Below are positions 1 to 11,238 of a DNA stretch of 64,000 bases, one piece after another. Location: positions 101,444,021 through 101,508,020 of the forward strand of contig CM076991.1 in the NCBI GenBank assembly GCA_039090855.1, written 5' to 3'. Every line of letters begins with the position of its first letter. Within the stretch, counting starts at the first letter, position 1. The position numbers were made by a program, and so were the translations under genes. The notes under the pieces were generated by a model. The model saw only the letters and a list, made by a program, of their open reading frames with translations. It was not told the origin of the DNA and searched no databases. The stretch is from Macrothele yani (taxonomy: Eukaryota; Arthropoda; Arachnida; Araneae; Macrothelidae).

Positions 1-704
1 AATCATCTCGTTAACATGGGTGAAGCGAACTCTCAGCTTCTCCACTGTAATGCATTATTTTCAGAAATTTTTTAAAATGCTTCCGTAATGAAAAAGTTTG
101 AATTTTATCCAAACTTCAGCCCTTGTAGCAGTTATTCCTTAGCAGGAACGTGGCACGCTATTTGCATACGACTCTTTCTTGCTCCGAATGCATGGTGAAG
201 ACGTTACTGCTGAAAATGTTGAAATTATTTATTTCTCTGAGAAAAGCTTCACTTACGACGGTTTTGAATTATAATATGCAACAACGTGGTAGATGTATGA
301 TAAGTTATGAAACATAAACAGCGTTACATCCGCAGTTTGTCGGTATATAGCAATAGTCAGAAAGCTGTATGTCAATAAACAGAAAGAAAGGAAGATCTCA
401 AAGAAAAGAGAACAAAGGGAAAATTGTTTGATAAATTCATCTGGTGTTTTTCAATTTTTATGCACACCGGAAACACGAATGTTGACTCTTTCGATAGAAA
501 TTTTGGTAACATCTGATAACTTGGTGATGGAAAAAAAAAAAGCGCAGTTATGAACGCACATAAATAGGTAAGCGCTTTAAATATAACAGGAAACATACAT
601 TATTTGCATTAAATGTAGCAGAACGGATACTTGTGATAAAATTCCAATAACGTTTGAAAATCCACGCTATCTGCATTTCGGAGGAGGCGTGGTGATCTTG
701 TAAA
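1..704. other. AT-rich non-coding stretch, nothing recognised
   Basis: Both strands were read. Only short frames with no domain or motif are present. The stretch ends where the ~76-bp tandem array begins. Confidence 0.5.
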
Positions 705-2815
705 GTCAAATTCTCAGGTTCAAATAAATTGCACTTTAAGATATCTGAATGTATTAGAAATGCAAAGGAAAACCAGCGAAGATTTGTTCTCAGTTTCAAA
801 TAAATTGCGCTGTGAGACACCCGAATTTGTTAGAAATGCAAAGCAAAACCAATGAAAATTTCTTCTCAGATTCAACTAAATTGCACTTTAATGTATCTGA
901 ATGTATTAGAAATGCAGAAGGAAACCGCAGAAGATTTGTGCTTAGCTGCAAATAAATTGCACTTTGAGATATCCGAGCTGGTTAGAAATGCCAAGAAAAA
1001 CCAGCGAACATTTGTTCTCAGGCTCAATAAATTGCACTTTGAGTTATCTGAATTTATTAGAAATGCAAAGGAAAACCAGCGAAAATTTGTGCTTTGGTGC
1101 AAACAAATTACACTTTGAGATATCAGAGCTGGTTAGAAATATCAAGAAAAACCAACGAACATTTGTTCTCAGTTCAAATAAATTGCACTTTGAATGTATT
1201 AGAGATGCAGAGGAAAACCAGCGAAATTTTGTTCTTATGCTCAAGTGAATTGCACTTTGAGATATCTGAATTTATTAGATATGCAAAGGAAAACCGGCGA
1301 AGATTTGTTCTCACGTTCTAATGAATTGCACTTTAAGATATCTGAATGTGTTGGAAATGCAGAAGAAAACCAGCGAAGATTTGTGCTTTGGCTCAAATAA
1401 ATTGCACTTTGAGACATCCGAGCTGGTTGGAAATGCCAAGAAAAATCAGTAAAGATTTGTTCTCAGGTTTAAATGAATTGCACCTTGAAATATCTGACGG
1501 TATTAGAAATGCAGAGCAAGACCTGCGAAGATTTGTGCCTTGGCGCAAATAAATTAAGTCTTGAGATATCTTAATTTATTAGAAATGCAAAGGAAAACCA
1601 GCGAAGATTTGTACTTTTGTGCAAACAAATTGCACTTTGAGATATCCGAGCTGTTTAGAAATATCAAGAAAAACCAGCAAACATTTGTTCTCAATTCAAA
1701 TAAATTGCACTTTGAGACATCCGATTTGGTTAGAAATGCAAAGAAAAACCAGCCAAGATTTATTCTTCTCAGATTCAAGTGAATTGCACTTTAATGTATC
1801 TGAATGTATTAGAAATGCAGAGGAAAATCAGTGAAGATTTGTTTGCAGGTTCAAATAAATTGCACCGTGAGATATTTGATTGTATTGGAAATGCAGAGGA
1901 AAACCAGCTGAGATTTGTGCATTGAGTCAAGTAAATTGCATTTTGAGATATCTGAATTTATTAGAAATGCAAAGGAAAGCCGGGGAAGATTTGTTCTCAG
2001 GTTCAAATAAATTGCACCTTAAGATATCTGAATTTATTAGAAATGCAAAGAAAAGCCAGCGAAAATTTGTGCTTTAGTGCAAACAAATTGCTTTTTTTTT
2101 GTTTAGAAATGCGAAGAAAAACCAATGAGATATCCGAGCTGTTTGGAAAAGCCAAGAAAAACCAGCACACATTTGTTCTCAGGTTCAAATAAATTGCACT
2201 TTGAGATATCTGAATATATTAGAAAAGCAGAGGAAAATCAGCGAATATTTGTGCTTTAGTGCAAATAAATTGGACTTAGAGACATCCGAATTGCTTAGAA
2301 ATGCAAAGAAAACCGGAGAAAATTTGCTCTATGGTTCGAATAAATTGCACTTTGAATATGTGAATTTATCAGAAATGCAAAGGAAAACCAACAGCGATTT
2401 GTTCTGTGGTTAAAATAAATTGCACCTTGAGGTATCTGAATGTGTTATGAACTCAGGGGAAACCAAATTAAGATTTGTGCTTCGGTTCAAATAAATTGCA
2501 CTCTGAAACATCAGAATGCAGTGCAACCAGCGAAGATCTGTGCTTTGGTTCAAATGAATTGCCCTTTGAGACACCCGAACCGGTTAGAAATGCAAAGAAA
2601 AACCAGCGAAAATTTGTGTTTTTATTAAAAAAAATTGCACTTTGAGATATCTGAGTGCATGATAAATGCAAAGAAAAACCAGGAAAGATTAGTTCTTTGG
2701 TGCAAATAAATTACATTCTGAAATATCTGATTGTATAAGAAATGCAAAGAAAAACTCTCGAGATTTGTGCTTTAGTTCAAATAAATTGCGCTCTGAGACA
2801 TCTGAATATTCTGGC
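705..2815. repeat. Diverged tandem array, ~76-bp unit, ~28 copies
   Basis: The cores AAATTGCACTTTGAGATATC, TTAGAAATGCAAAG and AAACCAGCGAA recur about every 75-77 bases through the whole interval. Copies are substantially diverged and a few are shortened (near 2090 and 2500). A unit is close to 25 codons but not a multiple of three, so short open frames drift between frames on both strands. No single frame stays open, so I read this as a satellite and not a repeat protein. Confidence 0.9.
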
Positions 2816-3779
2816 AAAGAAGGCTGATTAGAAGAATTTTAGAGCGAATGATTTGAAATTATGTTCTTTATTATTTTAGAATGTTTACTACGTTTTCCAG
2901 GTAAGAAAATTATGGCATAATTTTGCTGTTTCTTCTTTTTTTTTTTTTTTTTGTTTTCTCGCTTTCGATTCTTTTCATTTTCTTTCTCTCTTTCTTTTAA
3001 AGAATTGCCTAAAATCTCGGTTGGTCCTTTCGAGCACTAGAACCCATTCGAAAGGTTAGTTCCTAAGCTCCAGAAAGTGTTATACACCAGTGATAGCTTA
3101 TTCTTTGAATGAAGCCAGGTGTAGGGAAACCGATTAAAAAACACTTAAAGAATATTGAAGCAGTTGGTAATAAACACTTTCAGATCGGTCGTTTCGGCCA
3201 TTTTGTACGATGGAGAAGACCGTGAAGACTGTGTGCTTTGCCTGACACAGAAGTACGGAGTTTTTAACCACTTCAGGTGCAACACTCTGAATATTTATTA
3301 TTTGGCGACCAAACAAGCATTTGTATCCTACTTATAATAGTGTTCCTTGTGCGCGGTCATGGTGTTAATACGACGGTAGCAGTCGCACAAATTTATCGAT
3401 GGCAATTCATAGGTTGTTATTCCGGATAATTATTGATTTTGCTGCAGCGCTGTGAGTATATTGTACGTCATGAACCTTCTATATCCGTTTCATTTTCTTC
3501 TTCAGGTTCCATGTCTATACAAGGTTGTAAGCGATGCATGACCATGAGCTTCGCGCAGTCGTGGTGATCAATATCCATGGGGGCATAGTGAATGCGATGA
3601 GAAGGTTGGTTTCTTCATAAAGTGTCGAATGCCATAAACATATCTGCCAACTACTACGGAACGTCCGTAGTTTCTACGGATTTTGTTGTCTGACTACGGA
3701 ACTCACTGTGGAAACTACGGATTCTACGAATTTTCATTGTTTAATTTTTTTTTTTATTTTGCTATTATTTTATGATATG
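2816..3779. other. Unassigned, with polypyrimidine tract and CTACGGA motif cluster
   Basis: A T/C-rich tract lies at about 2930-3000. Between 3655 and 3725 the motif CTACGGA/TCCGTAG recurs in both orientations. No gene or element was recognised. Confidence 0.5.
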
Positions 3780-4470
3780 CATGAGAGTCTTAAGCGGATT
3801 CGTGGAATTACGCTTTTCTTTTGTCCTCATTTAGATCATTCTCAAGATCGATGCAACACTGAAGAGAATTTCGGGAAGGGGGGGGTTGTCGTTTTCCATC
3901 TGGAGGACGATATTTCGTGTTTCAAAGCTTTCGAAAACGGTTGTTAAACTACGTTAAAAAAATCGCCGTAATCGTAATTTTTTTTCTCCCCATGTTGCCT
4001 TTGTGTCCAGTATTGTTGCTAAACATCATTTTATTTCATAAATGTTTGTATTGCAGCTTGAAACTATAGGCAACAATTTGCGAAAACGGAAGTTAGACGC
4101 CGTAAAAATCCCCCCGTAATCTTCAGGCAAAAGATTCTTCCGCGAATTCGAGGAATTCCTCCATTTTCGTTATTATTTTTGGTCATTTACGAGATCGATT
4201 GCGCAGTTGAACAGAAATTCGGCGGGGGGGGGGTCGTCGGAGGACGAGATTCCATCTGTACGAAACTTTCTGAAACGGAAGTCGATCGTAATTTCTTTTT
4301 CTCGCGATGTTGCCTCTGTCTAGTATTATTGTTAAACAGCATTTTGCTATATAAATAATTTTATTTTAGCTTGACAGCTGGGGGAAAATTTCTAAAACCG
4401 GAAGTCGAACGAAGTAAACATTTCTCCCCGCGAGTTTCCCCACTCTCCTACGTTTTTAAATATTGCATGT
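3780..4470. repeat. Direct duplication of a ~345-bp segment, two diverged copies
   Basis: Landmarks in 3785-4130 (an AGATCGATGCAACA-like stretch, a GGGGGGG run, GGAGGACGA, AAACGG and ATGTTGCCT) recur in the same order about 347 bases downstream in 4134-4470. The copies differ by many substitutions and short indels, so the duplication is old. No coding capacity was recognised. Confidence 0.7.
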
Positions 4471-5350
4471 TATATAAGTTTTTGCATTTGAGCTTGATAA
4501 GAGAGGCGGAAATTCCCAAAAGCGGGATTAACGAGTTTGGAAAATTTGTAAAAATTGATGCATTTTTTACAAATTTTGGATTTCCTGCCAAGCGTTGTGG
4601 ATTTCTGAACGCATCTGACTGATTTTTACTTGTGAAAGTTTCGAACTTAAATCTCGCAGTGTGACCTATCGTGCTCTTGCCACGGGAATCAACTTTGTGT
4701 TTCGCATGTGTTGAGTTTGTTTCATTAGTTTCCTTGTTTGTTGTAACGTTTTGTTGTGGCGCGTATTTCTTTTCGCAAAGAAAGGATCGTTTTGTTAAGA
4801 AAGCGTCTGTGTGTGCCGCGCAATAATACTAGTTACTACTGACAAGGTTCTTGCCAATGTTTGCAGGTATGCATAAATGGCTCAATATGCCCACTTGTAA
4901 GCCCACGCATTCACCTTACATTTGCAGAAACCATGGAAAAGGGAGAACTGAACGGTTGGCAGCAATAGTCTCCCACCACACAGACGCGAGGCTGGCGATT
5001 GATCAGCTGCGTGATGCCAGTGGCACTGAATTCACTGCCCAGTTAAATTTTTGCGATGTATTTCTTAAATATCATCATATAATTTTTGGGGTCAGATGTA
5101 TCTTATTCAGCAGTGTCCATGTTGCCATCTTCCGAGAAAACTTGCTAACTGCATCGCTCTGGTGTTGGAACCTAACCCATATCTCTCGACTTACGTTCCA
5201 GCATACTACCGTTCAGAGATGTAGTTCTAAGAAAAAAAAAATCCTAAGCTGTGAGCGGATTAGGAGGAACAAACCCAGGAAGGTCTTAAAATTTTTCAAA
5301 ATCAATTTGTTTTGTTCATAACATTCAGTATTTTTGTCAAACTTCGATTG
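4471..5350. other. Unassigned non-coding stretch
   Basis: An open frame of about 156 codons starts near 4851 on the plus strand. It shows no family motif, no signal peptide and no compositional sign of coding. I see nothing else. Confidence 0.4.
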
Positions 5351-5561
5351 ATTTTTTTTTCTTGATAGTGTGTTTAACGACCACCATGAGCAACTCGTTG
5401 GGCTATAAGTAGTAGCCCGTTCCTAATTTAGGGTCACTGGTTCCATGGAAGGGAGAAGCCAGTGCCGTAAGACAAACACACCATTCATGCTCACCGGGAT
5501 CCGAACCCATCTGTGACGAATGATCAGAAGCCATCGTTTTGACCACTGCGCCACCGGGGGA
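5351..5561 (-). mobile_element. tRNA-derived SINE, family A
   Basis: Read on the minus strand, the element begins with the A-box-like GGTGGCGCAGTGGTC. It continues through a B-box-like GGGTTCGGATCCC, the body landmarks CATGAATGG and CCCTAAATTAGG, and ends in the tail TGGTCGTTAAACA followed by an A-run. The same order occurs at 14670, 15067, 40899, 41115, 50975 and 62928. It has no coding capacity; mobilisation would depend on a partner LINE. Confidence 0.85.
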
Positions 5562-5703
5562 TTCAAACTTTGGTTCCTTATTATTTTTATCAATTTTCAT
5601 CAAAGTTGCTATATTTGGGCAATTTTAAATAAAAGAAAGGATGTTACAGCTCCCCCTTTGTAAAAGTTTTGAAATATTCAGTGCGAATAATACGATTTAT
5701 TCA

Positions 5704-6022
5704 GATCAGAACAGATCATATGCAAAGGATTTTAGGATGGGAGTGTCTGACCACAGGTCTTAAACAACCCTTAGAAATCGGAAGCTAGGAGATTTGGGCT
5801 ATAGTGCCCGATTGGAAAGTCACACCGAAGCAAGGTAGAAAGGGGGAGGAAGACGCCCTTATTTATCACCTGGGGACCAGTACCAGGGGACCGACGGCTT
5901 AACGTTCCCATCCGACGCACGGCGGATATTTAGTGGTTCGAGCGTTCGCACCTGCCTGGGATCGAACCCGAGGTCTTCTCCGTGGCAGTCACGAACGCTG
6001 ACCACTAGGCCACCCGCGTCCC
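5704..6022 (-). mobile_element. tRNA-derived SINE, family B, with 12-bp target duplication
   Basis: ACGATTTATTCA occurs at 5692-5703 and again at 6023-6034, flanking a 319-bp insert exactly. On the minus strand the insert opens with GGTGGCCTAGTGGTCAGCG (A box) and GGGTTCGATCCC (B box). These are followed by a body with ATCCGCCGTGCGTCGG and GAACGTTAAG. The same body occurs in the second family-B copy at 57448-57864. Flanking duplication plus an internal Pol III promoter make this a clean SINE insertion. Confidence 0.88.
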
Positions 6023-6034
6023 ACGATTTATTCA

Positions 6035-6394
6035 CACTGAATACATCTGACTTATACGCCGGTTTTCTTAAGCTTGTTGGGTGACTGTAGCGGATATCTT
6101 TTCCCCCGATTTTTTGTTTCTTTCGTGGTTCAACGAGCATCTTCACATCAAGGGACATAGTCACTTACCCATTCGTGATTGGGGCCATTGCTACCGGGCC
6201 GGAAGCACCATCCTTACCTCACCTGGTACTCTAGCCTAGATTGAGCAATTACCTAGAAGTCAGCACATCTGACCATTCGCCTACGAGAGCTTCCTTTTGT
6301 GTTATCCACAAGGAATCATATGCGCTGTTTAATAATGTTTCGATGTTGGTTCCTAGTCTAGTAGTGAATCTTAACTAAAGATAAGTCATCCTCT
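6035..6394. other. Unassigned stretch before the LTR array
   Basis: No open frame of interest and no recognised repeat was seen. Confidence 0.4.
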
Positions 6395-6831
6395 TATAGC
6401 GTAAAAGTCTTTTCTACTTCTACGTTGTTTTAACACATCAACATACTAAGAAATAGTTCCTAAATGAAAGAAACCTTAACGGTCAGACGAAACATGTAAA
6501 TAACAGAAGTCAACTTACGGTAAAGATGCTTTATTCAGGATGTAGCACACACATCGTAACATAGCATATTGTCCACACACGTTCAATAATCAGTTTACAA
6601 CCCAACGCTCTCTCTTACAACGCTCTCAAGCAATAGATCAGTCGTCGTTTTTATCTTTTGTTCTTATCAAAACTCAGGCAAACGTCACGTGCATTCAACC
6701 TCAATTGTGTTGCCAAACGTATGCGTTTGAGAGAAAGATATCACGTAAAGAGTGAAGAATAACAGAATAAACTCAAGATTTACATAGGGAAAGAAACTAA
6801 AATGGAGAATTAATTTAGAATATACGTCACA
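6395..6831 (-). mobile_element. LTR copy 1 of a tandem LTR array (shortened)
   Basis: Read on the minus strand this is a long-terminal-repeat-like unit starting TGTGACGTATATTC and ending near CTTTTACGCTATA. An AATAAA polyadenylation signal lies at 6530-6535. Relative to the other two copies it lacks about 45 bases after GCATATTG. No retroviral or gypsy coding region is attached. Confidence 0.75.
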
Positions 6832-6834
6832 TCA

Positions 6835-6852
6835 GTCCCTGTTCGGGCGCCA
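6835..6852 (-). other. Primer-binding site complementary to tRNA-Lys
   Basis: The plus strand reads GTCCCTGTTCGGGCGCCA, which is the sequence of the 3' end of animal tRNA-Lys(UUU). On the minus strand it is TGGCGCCCGAACAGGGAC, the classic 18-base Lys primer-binding site, directly after an LTR end. All 18 bases match. Confidence 0.85.
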
Positions 6853-6853
6853 A

Positions 6854-7336
6854 TATAGGGTAAAAGTCTTTTCTACTTCTACGTTGTTTTAACACATCAA
6901 CATACTAAGAAATAGTTCCTAAATGAAATAAACCTTAACGGCCAGATGAAGCATGTAAATAACAGAAGTCAACTTACGGAAAGGATGCTTTATTCAGGAT
7001 GTAGCACACACATCGTAACATAGCATATTGTAGTGAATGCTCCGCACACCACACATTATCACAACACTCCTATCAATAATCAGTTTACAACCCAACGCTC
7101 TCTCTGACAACTCTCTCTCTTACAACGCTCTCAAGCAATAGATCAGTCGTCGTTTTTACCTGTTGTTCTTATCAAAACTCAGGCATACGTCACGCGCATT
7201 CAACCTCAATTGTGTTGCCAAACGTATGCGTTTGAGAGAAAGATATCACGTAAAGAGTGAAGAATAACAAAATAAACTCAAGATTTACATAGGGAAAGAA
7301 ACTAAAAAGGAGAATTAATTTAGAATATACGTCACA
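6854..7336 (-). mobile_element. LTR copy 2 of the tandem array
   Basis: This is a 483-bp unit nearly identical to copy 3 and to copy 1 apart from copy 1's deletion. On the minus strand it starts TGTGACGTATATTC and carries AATAAA at 6989-6994. It is bounded on both sides by the Lys primer-binding site. Confidence 0.78.
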
Positions 7337-7339
7337 TCA

Positions 7340-7357
7340 GTCCCTGTTCGGGCGCCA
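7340..7357 (-). other. Second tRNA-Lys primer-binding site
   Basis: This is a second exact 18-base copy of GTCCCTGTTCGGGCGCCA (plus-strand reading) between LTR copies 2 and 3. Only about 22 bases in total separate one LTR from the next, so no internal retrotransposon region remains. Confidence 0.85.
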
Positions 7358-7358
7358 A

Positions 7359-7839
7359 TATAGGGTAAAAGTCTTTTCTACTTCTACGTTGTTTTAACAC
7401 ATCAACATACTAAGAAATAGTTCCTAAATGAAAGAAACCTTAACGGCCAGATGAAGCATGTAAATAACAGAAGTCAACTTACGGAAAGGATGCTTTATTC
7501 AGGATGTAGCACACACATCGTAACATAGCATATTGTAGTGAATGCTCCGCACACCACACATTATCACAACACTCCTATCAATAATCAGTTTACAACCCAA
7601 CGCTCTCTCTGACAACTCTCTCTTACAACGCTCTCAAGCAATAGATCAGTCGTCGTTTTTACCTGTTGTTCTTATCAAAACTCAGGCATACGTCACGTGC
7701 ATTCAACCTCAATTGTGTTGCCAAACGTATTCGTTTGAGAGAAAGATATCACGTTGAGAGTGAAGAATAACAGTATAAACTCAAGATTTACATAGGGAAA
7801 GAAACTAAAAAGGAAAGTTAATACAGAATATACGTCACA
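7359..7839 (-). mobile_element. LTR copy 3 of the tandem array
   Basis: This 481-bp copy is the first LTR in minus-strand order. It starts TGTGACGTATATTC, and AATAAA (minus) lies at 7494-7499. I could not find a convincing short target duplication between the outer flanks of the array (6390s and 7840s). Confidence 0.75.
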
Positions 7840-7948
7840 CCCTTCATCTGTTTTTTTTTGTTTTTTTTAGGGGAGGGTTGCTGACGTCTTGAAAAGGAGT
7901 TCTTATTCCTTTTACATTGAAACTTTTGTGTATGTGGGTCGCCTTACT

Positions 7949-7983
7949 GTTAGCACTGCAAGTCTTATCCTTGCAGTGCTAAC
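7949..7983. repeat. Perfect 14-bp hairpin
   Basis: GTTAGCACTGCAAG (7949-7962) pairs perfectly with CTTGCAGTGCTAAC (7970-7983) across a 7-base loop. It sits just outside the 5' end of the MITE at 7998. Confidence 0.8.
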
Positions 7984-7997
7984 ATTCAGTTAAGCTA

Positions 7998-8537
7998 CAC
8001 TGAGAAAAACGTTTTGTTAATTCAGCAAAAAAAATGTTGAATCAACCAAAAAAATTTGTCGATATACAGTCAACAAAAATGTTTGTTGAACTTACAAATT
8101 TATTTTGTTGAAAATTATTGTTGATTCTACAAAATTTATTATTATCATGACAAAACGTTTTGTTCATTTAACAAAATAATTTTGTTGGTTTTTGGGAATT
8201 TCTTTGATCCAACAATGATAAAACGTTTTGTTGCTGCAACCAAACATATTGTTATCGTGGCACAGTAATTTCTTGCTCCAACAAAATTTAGAGTTATGTA
8301 GTTGGGCCACTTTGTCCCTAAACTTTTCCGATGGCAACACTTTGCCTGTGCAATAATTTTAGGTGGTGCCTTTCGACACTGGGTGTCCGCTGTTTTCCCG
8401 CCAAACAACGGACACCCAGAGTCGAGGTTTATTTTGACAAAACAGCATACTTTTGTTGAGCTGTTTTGTCAAAATAAATCGACAAAACAGCTCAACAAAA
8501 GTATTTTGTTGTTTCAAACAAACTTTTTTTCTTAGTG
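7998..8537. mobile_element. Non-autonomous DNA transposon (MITE-1), TA target duplication
   Basis: The left end is CACTGAGAAAAACGTTTTG; the right end, read in reverse complement, is CACTAAGAAAAAAAGTTTG. Both are flanked by TA (7996-7997 and 8538-8539). The interior is full of AACAAAAT/ATTTTGTTG words and has no transposase. A second, longer copy lies at 18983-20383 with the same ends and TA flanks. TA duplications suggest Tc1/mariner-type mobilisation, though the terminal sequence does not identify a family. Confidence 0.82.
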
Positions 8538-8825
8538 TAGGATTATGTTTGAATATGAAACACAGTATGCCTTATTTTTGCATGCATGATAATCTAAAAA
8601 AAGAAAATTGTTTCCTCTGCTTTTCTTTCCATCTAACCATGAAAAGTGACTGAGCACCGCTAAGCCTATACAAAAAGTGCTTTAACGCCGCTACAGCTCT
8701 TCTGCACCACCGCTACTTTTGATATTACGACTGACTCAAATCTGAAGTTTGTTCGGATTCCTAAGCTTCAGGTGCTTCGAAAGCCATTGCCTTTAGTAAG
8801 TGTATATGCTCGAACGAAAATAGGG
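8538..8825. other. Unassigned spacer
   Basis: Short spacer between MITE-1 and the minisatellite; nothing recognised. Confidence 0.4.
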
Positions 8826-11238
8826 TGGCCCAATTTTCAAGTTCTGTGAAGATGCAGCGCCATGTTAACAGGTGAAGGGCGCAATTTTCAAGTTCTGTGA
8901 AGATGCAGCGCCATGGTAACAGGTGAAGGGCGCAATTTTCAAGTTCTGTGAAGATGCAGCGCCATGTTAACAGGTGAAGGGCGCAATTTTCAAGTTCTGT
9001 GAAGATGCAGCGCCATGTTAACAGGTGAAGGGCGCAATTTTCAAGTTCTGTGAAGATGCAGCTCCATGGTAACAGGTGAAGGGCGCAATTTTCAAGTTCT
9101 GTGAAGATGCAGCGCCATGGTAACAGGTGAAGGGCGCAATTTTCAAGTTCTGTGAAGATGCAGCGCCATGTTAACAGGTGAAGGGCGCAATTTTCAAGTT
9201 CTGTGAAGATGCAGCTCCATGGTAACAGGTGAAGGGCGCAATTTTCAAGTTCTGTGAAGATGCAGCGCCATGTTAACAGGTGAAGGGCGCAATTTTCAAG
9301 TTCTGTGAAGATGCAGCTCCATGGCAGCAGGTGAAGGGCGCAATTTTCAAGTTCTGTGAAGATGCAGCGCCATGGTAACAGGTGAAGGGCGCAATTTTCA
9401 AGTTCTGTGAAGATGCAGCGCCATGGTAACAGGTGAAGGGCGCAATTTTCAAGTTCTGTGAAGATGCAGCGCCATGGTAACAGGTGAAGGGCGCAATTTT
9501 CAAGTTCTGTGAAGATACAGCGCCATGGTAACAGGTGAAGGGCGCAATTTTCAAGTTCTGTGAAGATGCAGCGCCATGGTAACAGGTGAAGGGCGCAATT
9601 TTCAAGTTCTGTGAAGATACAGCGCCATGTTAACAGGTGAAGGGCGCAATTTTCAAGTTCTGTGAAGATGCAGCGCCATGTTAACAGGTGAAGGGCGCAA
9701 TTTTCAAGTTCTGTGAAGATGCAGCTCCATGGTAACAGGTGAAGGGCGCAATTTTCAAGTTCTGTGAAGATGCAGCGCCATGGTAACAGGTGAAGGGCGC
9801 AATTTTCAAGTTCTGTGAAGATGCAGCGCCATGTTAACAGGTGAAGGGCGCAATTTTCAAGTTCTGTGAAGATGCAGCTCCATGGTAACAGGTGAAGGGC
9901 GCAATTTTCAAGTTCTGTGAAGATGCAGCGCCATGTTAACAGGTGAAGGGCGCAATTTTCAAGTTCTGTGAAGATGCAGCTCCATGGCAGCAGGTGAAGG
10001 GCGCAATTTTCAAGTTCTGTGAAGATGCAGCGCCATGGTAACAGGTGAAGGGCGCAATTTTCAAGTTCTGTGAAGATGCAGCGCCATGGTAACAGGTGAA
10101 GGGCGCAATTTTCAAGTTCTGTGAAGATACAGCGCCATGGTAACAGGTGAAGGGCGCAATTTTCAAGTTCTGTGAAGATGCAGCGCCATGGTAACAGGTG
10201 AAGGGCGCAATTTTCAAGTTCTGTGAAGATGCAGCGCCATGTTAACAGGTGAAGGGCGCAATTTTCAAGTTCTGTGAAGATGCAGCGCCATGTTAACAGG
10301 TGAAGGGCGCAATTTTCAAGTTCTGTGAAGATGCAGCTCCATGGTAACAGGTGAAGGGCGCAATTTTCAAGTTCTGTGAAGATGCAGCGCCATGGTAACA
10401 GGTGAAGGGCGCAATTTTCAAGTTCTGTGAAGATGCAGCGCCATGGTAACAGGTGAAGGGCGCAATTTTCAAGTTCTGTGAAGATGCAGCGCCATGTTAA
10501 CAGGTGAAGGGCGCAATTTTCAAGTTCTGTGAAGATGCAGCGCCATGTTAACAGGTGAAGGGCGCAATTTTCAAGTTCTGTGAAGATGCAGCTCCATGGT
10601 AACAGGTGAAGGGCGCAATTTTCAAGTTCTGTGAAGATGCAGCGCCATGTTAACAGGTGAAGGGCGCAATTTTCAAGTTCTGTGAAGATGCAGCTCCATG
10701 ACATCAGGTGAAGGGCGCAATTTTCAAGTTCTGTGAAGATGCAGCGCCATGGTAACAGGTGAAGGGCGCAATTTTCAAGTTCTGTGAAGATGCAGCGCCA
10801 TGGTAACAGGTGAAGGGCGCAATTTTCAAGTTCTGTGAAGATGCAGCGCCATGGTAACAGGTGAAGGGCGCAATTTTCAAGTTCTGTGAAGATACAGCGC
10901 CATGGTAACAGGTGAAGGGCGCAATTTTCAAGTTCTGTGAAGATGCAGCGCCATGGTAACAGGTGAAGGGCGCAATTTTCAAGTTCTGTGAAGATGCAGC
11001 GCCATGGTAACAGGTGAAGGGCGCAATTTTCAAGTTCTGTGAAGATGCAGCGCCATGGTAACAGGTGAAGGGCGCAATTTTCAAGTTCTGTGAAGATGCA
11101 GCTACATGGCAACAATTGTATCCTACTACTTTGGGCCGAAAAATAACATGCTTGCATGCTTGTACGATTGCCATGTATTTCCGCAGGTTTTTCCTTCAAA
11201 TGTAATGTTTTTTTGCTTTTTTTAAGGTTTTTTTGCAA
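8761..11238 (-). other. 825-codon open frame spanning the 51-bp array, doubtful as a gene
   Basis: The minus-strand frame starts with about 45 non-repetitive residues (MQKNLKKSKKTLHLKEK onward). It then repeats the 17-residue unit CIFTELENCALHLLPWR about 44 times and ends with a short unique tail (EHIHLLKAMAFEAPEA). A 51-bp unit is 17 codons, so any frame lacking a stop in one unit stays open throughout. Another minus frame is also open for up to 156 codons, until the GTTAAC variant supplies stops. Variants change Pro/Thr and Arg/Ser freely. There is no signal peptide or known domain. I favour a chance open frame, but expression cannot be excluded. Confidence 0.2.
8826..11115. repeat. 51-bp minisatellite, ~45 copies, with higher-order structure
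   Basis: Units of 51 bp (core GGTGAAGGGCGCAATTTTCA, then AGTTCTGTGAAGATGCAGC) run head to tail with only a handful of variant positions: GGTAAC/GTTAAC, GCGCC/GCTCC and ATGCAG/ATACAG. The rare variant ATGGCAGCAG occurs at 9321 and 9984, exactly 663 bases (13 units) apart. A related variant unit follows 714 bases (14 units) later. This shows amplification in blocks. Confidence 0.95.

Noticed and set aside
852..1321. Overlapping open frames of 75-94 codons in the 76-bp array
   Set aside because: They occur on both strands and in all frames because the unit is stop-poor, and none continues through the array.
3134..3337. 60-codon frames on both strands near 3.2 kb
   Set aside because: Short, mutually overlapping, and without a motif or coding signal that I can defend.
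4851..5321. 156-codon plus frame
   Set aside because: No recognised domain; the C-terminal part is a low-complexity Lys run and no supporting gene structure is visible.
8826..11115. CRISPR-like array reading of the 51-bp repeats
   Set aside because: There are no unique spacers; units are contiguous near-identical copies, and the context is animal DNA.
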